Origin: UBA3818 sp051881895
Lineage (GTDB): Bacteria; Bacillota; Clostridia; Oscillospirales; Ruminococcaceae
Assembly (NCBI GenBank): GCA_051881895.1
Contig: JBJEQT010000151.1
Coordinates: forward strand, 1-7,830
Length of the DNA: 7,830 nt
Direction: 5' to 3'
Shown piece by piece: positions 6,245-7,830 of the stretch. The stretch's first letter is position 1. The number at the start of each line of letters is the position of its first letter. Under the pieces are notes generated by a model. The model saw nothing but the letters and a program-made list of their open reading frames with translations, ran no database searches and had not been told where the DNA came from. Made by a program: the position numbers and the translations under genes.

Positions 6245-6313
6245 GACCATCCGGCGGCTTTTGGTCCCGAATGGCGGGGAACCTGTCCACAAAGTGATCG
6301 GCATGAGGGATAA
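6218..6313 (+). CDS. Candidate 31-residue small protein
   Basis: A 31-codon frame, too short for routine gene calling, with an unusual amount of surrounding support. A divergent promoter lies 93-122 bases upstream, the purine run GGGGGAGG (6207-6214) can serve as ribosome site although the gap to the ATG is short (3 bases), and a perfect-stem terminator begins 15 bases after the stop. The peptide starts MFFGGYASFDHPAAFG and continues with PEWRGTC. It is rich in glycine and aromatic residues, has one cysteine (C23), no membrane helix and no signal peptide. I do not recognise a family. The alternative is that the transcript is a noncoding regulatory RNA and the frame is accidental, or that the ATG at 6193 with its short 18-codon frame is used instead. 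Confidence 0.33.
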   Translation: MFFGGYASFDHPAAFGPEWRGTCPQSDRHEG

Positions 6314-6328
6314 CCTTTTTTAAAGGGT

Positions 6329-6371
6329 AAAACAGCCATATATCCCACTCCCGAGATATATGGCTGTTTTT
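6329..6371. terminator. Bidirectional rho-independent terminator with perfect 16-bp stem
   Basis: AAAACAGCCATATATC (6329-6344) and GATATATGGCTGTTTT (6355-6370) pair perfectly around a 10-base loop. On the plus strand the stem ends in TTTTT; on the minus strand it ends in TTTT then ACCCTTT. It can therefore close both the plus-strand small transcript and the minus-strand DUF2798-like gene that ends at 6414. Confidence 0.9.
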
Positions 6372-6413
6372 GTCAGGCTGGTGATTTGATTTCTTTGAGC
6401 GACATGGGATTTG

Positions 6414-7049
6414 TTAGGATCTCATGCTTTTCGTTTTCTTCTCATTGCATATCTGCAGTTTGCCATTCTTTTTGAGGACCACCAGGGCCTGCTGCGTATG
6501 ATGTGCAGCGATATCCTTTGCAAATATCTTTTTAAAAGCCCACCGCACAAATGGCTGAATAAAGAAAATCTGAGAAAAGAACGCAAATGGAAAGTTAAAG
6601 CATACAAGTTTCAACCAATTTGCAAGCAATGTCAGGATGTGAAATGTTGCATAATAAGGATAATACATCCACGCTGCCAAAAAACTCATCAATGGGCACA
6701 TAATCAGTACGGTGCAGCTTATGATTACCGTTTCAAAAATCATGGGATGATGCTTTTGGGGATCAAACATTTTACAGGCCATTTTGTATGATACAGGGCT
6801 TCCCAACAAACACTCCAATGCGTAGGCGCAAAAGAATTCAATGATCATCACAGCCCATATGGGAAGCATTTTCCCAAACATATACACACCACCCTGGGCT
6901 GCGATAGCATGAAGAACGCTGTCTGCACCTGTTGTTTGCATCAAAACAGCTCCATTGACAACATACAGGCTATAAAATACATATCCGTGTACTGTAATGA
7001 CTACTGTGAGGAAAGCAAAAATCATCCGCTGCAATTGATTTCTTGGCAT
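6414..7049 (-). CDS. DUF2798-like four-span membrane protein
   Basis: A 211-residue integral membrane protein. Hydrophobic segments lie at about 8-30, 62-80, 105-127 and 147-168. The two halves have the repeated layout typical of DUF2798: a helix, a helix starting near LPIWAVMIIEFF (62-73), then a cytoplasmic AxKxFDPxKH linker, then the second pair with MCPLMSFLAA (117-126) and NFPFAFFSQIFFIQPFVR (152-169). The C-terminal tail (171-211) is basic and cytoplasmic. The frame extends upstream to 7103, but GGAG eight bases before the ATG at 7049 fixes that start. It is a single-gene unit with its own promoter (7200-7228) and a terminator on each side, and is visibly richer in A and T than the genes to its left. 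Function is unknown for the family. Confidence 0.72.
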   Translation of the reverse strand: MPRNQLQRMIFAFLTVVITVHGYVFYSLYVVNGAVLMQTTGADSVLHAIAAQGGVYMFGKMLPIWAVMIIEFFCAYALECLLGSPVSYKMACKMFDPQKHHPMIFETVIISCTVLIMCPLMSFLAAWMYYPYYATFHILTLLANWLKLVCFNFPFAFFSQIFFIQPFVRWAFKKIFAKDIAAHHTQQALVVLKKNGKLQICNEKKTKSMRS

Positions 7050-7199
7050 AATCTCTTCTCCTTTTTCCATAAAAAAACACATGCGTCTTTGCTGTTTTTC
7101 CAATCTGGTTACGGTTATCTCTTAAAGAATACATACCGTGATCAGATTTACGTGCAAAGCACCACATGTGTCGTTTATGTTCTTTATTGATTTTTCTAA

Positions 7200-7228
7200 A
7201 TTATACCGAATCTTTTCTTTTGATGCAA
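7200..7228 (-). promoter_or_regulatory. Sigma-A promoter of the DUF2798-like gene
   Basis: On the minus strand TTGCAT (plus positions 7223-7228) is followed after exactly 17 bases by a perfect TATAAT (7200-7205). The predicted start near 7193 leaves a leader of about 145 bases before the ATG at 7049. The leader contains no terminator and no riboswitch that I can recognise. Confidence 0.8.
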
Positions 7229-7257
7229 GTAAAAAAATGAAGCGTATACAGAAAAAA

Positions 7258-7309
7258 TGTCCTTATTATCCATCTTATCGCCGATAGCTTGGGATGGATA
7301 ATAAGGACA
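7258..7309 (-). terminator. Rho-independent terminator with perfect 17-bp stem
   Basis: TGTCCTTATTATCCATC (7258-7274) and its exact complement (7293-7309) flank an 18-base loop that itself contains a TATC-GCC-GATA hairpin. On the minus strand the stem is followed at once by six T residues. It lies 22 bases after the spoIVB remnant and insulates the DUF2798 promoter from upstream transcription. Confidence 0.9.
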
Positions 7310-7330
7310 GCAATACACAATATCTTTCGA

Positions 7331-7453
7331 TTATTCCGCCGCGTCCAGCATGTTTTCAATCAAGATGCCGTAACCTTTTGTCGGATCATTCACCAGCACA
7401 TGGGTGACGGCCCCCACCAGCTTGCCGTTCTGAATCACGGGAATGCCGCTCAC
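7331..7453 (-). pseudogene. spoIVB: SpoIVB peptidase, C-terminal remnant
   Basis: Forty codons plus TAA of the SpoIVB (family S55) serine protease, which in intact form is secreted into the intermembrane space of the sporangium and triggers sigma-K activation. The remnant reads VSGIPVIQNGKLVGAV, then THVLVNDPTKGYGI, then LIENMLDAAE at the very end. This matches the conserved SpoIVB end, in which MSGSPxIQNGKxxGAVTH carries the catalytic serine; here that serine would be the S of VSG, with an I where the second S of SGSP is expected. Upstream of codon 1 the frame reads unrelated residues (about GKCFPSCQSP), and the PDZ domain and transmembrane segment are absent. The usual neighbour spo0A is not nearby. 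This is almost certainly a non-functional fragment left by a rearrangement. Confidence 0.85.
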
Positions 7454-7830
7454 GGGTGATTGGCATGAGGGGAAACATTTTCCAAGCAAGAGAGGCTAAT
7501 ATAATAGACTGCTTTTTTGACCCATTTATTCCCCAAAAGAACGCATATCAAGCAAGTTAGTATCAAAACTCGCAAAGGAGAGTTTACCATTGCAGGACAG
7601 AATATTGGAGTGGCTTTCACAATGAACCCATGTAATAAAAAGACTGGCAATGCATTCTGCCCTATATGGGTGACGAAGGGAAGCTTTTTGTTTAGCAGCA
7701 CCTGCGCCGTTGTATACAGGAAAATAAGCCAAATGACTCCAATCATAATAACTGCGCCACGCATCCAGACCGTTTGATTGCATCTGGTGTAAGAAAATGA
7801 GCCGTATAGCAATGTAGAAGGAATATGAAG
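7450..7830 (-). CDS. Acyltransferase-3-like membrane protein, C-terminal part (5' end outside window, 3' end at a breakpoint)
   Basis: The last 126 residues of a polytopic membrane protein, open to the window edge. A hydrophobic helix at about 24-44 (RGAVIMIGVIWLIFLYTTA) is followed by LNKKLPFVTHIGQNALPVFLLHGFIVK (46-72), the F-x-x-x-GxNxLPVxLLHxFxxK motif near the end of acyltransferase-3/OatA and fucose-4-O-acetylase-like proteins, and by a last helix (about 85-100) and NKWVKKAVYYI. Such proteins O-acylate surface sugars or exported metabolites. The stop TGA (7450-7452) lies inside spoIVB-derived sequence, so the last residues (about CLENVSPHANHP) are probably not native and the original stop appears lost. 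Active-site residues of the family lie in the missing N-terminal part. The sequence is AT-rich compared with the oxidoreductase operon. Confidence 0.7.
   Translation of the reverse strand, partial: LHIPSTLLYGSFSYTRCNQTVWMRGAVIMIGVIWLIFLYTTAQVLLNKKLPFVTHIGQNALPVFLLHGFIVKATPIFCPAMVNSPLRVLILTCLICVLLGNKWVKKAVYYISLSCLENVSPHANHP

Noticed and set aside
6163..6348. 61-codon minus-strand frame over the intergenic region
   Set aside because: It begins inside the terminator stem, has no ribosome site and is antisense to the better supported small ORF.
6970..7167. Upstream ORF in the DUF2798 leader
   Set aside because: It has no Shine-Dalgarno before the ATG and runs out of frame into the DUF2798 gene; the composition is not protein-like.
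7258..7309. Terminal inverted repeats of a small mobile element
   Set aside because: The two arms are adjacent, not flanking any cargo, and are followed by T6 on the minus strand, so a terminator explains them fully.

Overview
The window looks like chromosomal DNA of an anaerobic, spore-forming Clostridia-type Firmicute. The reasons are strong AGGAGG-type ribosome sites, a four-subunit ferredoxin-dependent 2-oxoacid oxidoreductase typical of amino-acid-fermenting anaerobes, an ECF sigma/anti-sigma pair, and the tail of the sporulation protease SpoIVB.

Left part (1-2486, + strand): a tightly overlapping four-gene unit. It encodes the end of an ECF sigma factor, a membrane anti-sigma factor with a zinc-binding HxxxCxxC motif, a TM2-like multi-span membrane protein, and a three-span membrane protein with a proline-rich cytoplasmic head and a large outside domain. 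It ends in a strong terminator. This reads as a cell-envelope signalling operon.

Middle (2551-6104, - strand): an operon running right to left. Its genes are a SIMIBI-type P-loop ATPase, a 2x[4Fe-4S] ferredoxin subunit, and the alpha (VorB/KorA-like), beta (TPP-binding) and gamma subunits. The last four make a complete 2-oxoacid:ferredoxin oxidoreductase that oxidatively decarboxylates a 2-oxoacid to an acyl-CoA and reduced ferredoxin. The three junctions among the enzyme genes are one-base stop/start overlaps. The operon converges on the left unit, with back-to-back terminators between them.

Intergenic hub (5898-6413): a sigma-A-like promoter for the ATPase operon contains a perfect AGCACT-N4-AGTGCT inverted repeat in its spacer. 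Its -35 overlaps the -35 of a good divergent promoter. The divergent promoter leads to a short transcript with a Shine-Dalgarno sequence, a 31-codon ORF and a perfect 16-bp-stem terminator. This is the best candidate for something undescribed.

Right part (6414-7830, - strand, visibly more AT-rich): a DUF2798-like four-span membrane protein with its own near-consensus promoter, then a perfect 17-bp-stem terminator, then the last 40 codons of spoIVB fused out of frame to the C-terminal end of an acyltransferase-3-like membrane protein. This marks a rearrangement breakpoint. No tRNA, rRNA, CRISPR array or recognisable transposase is present.
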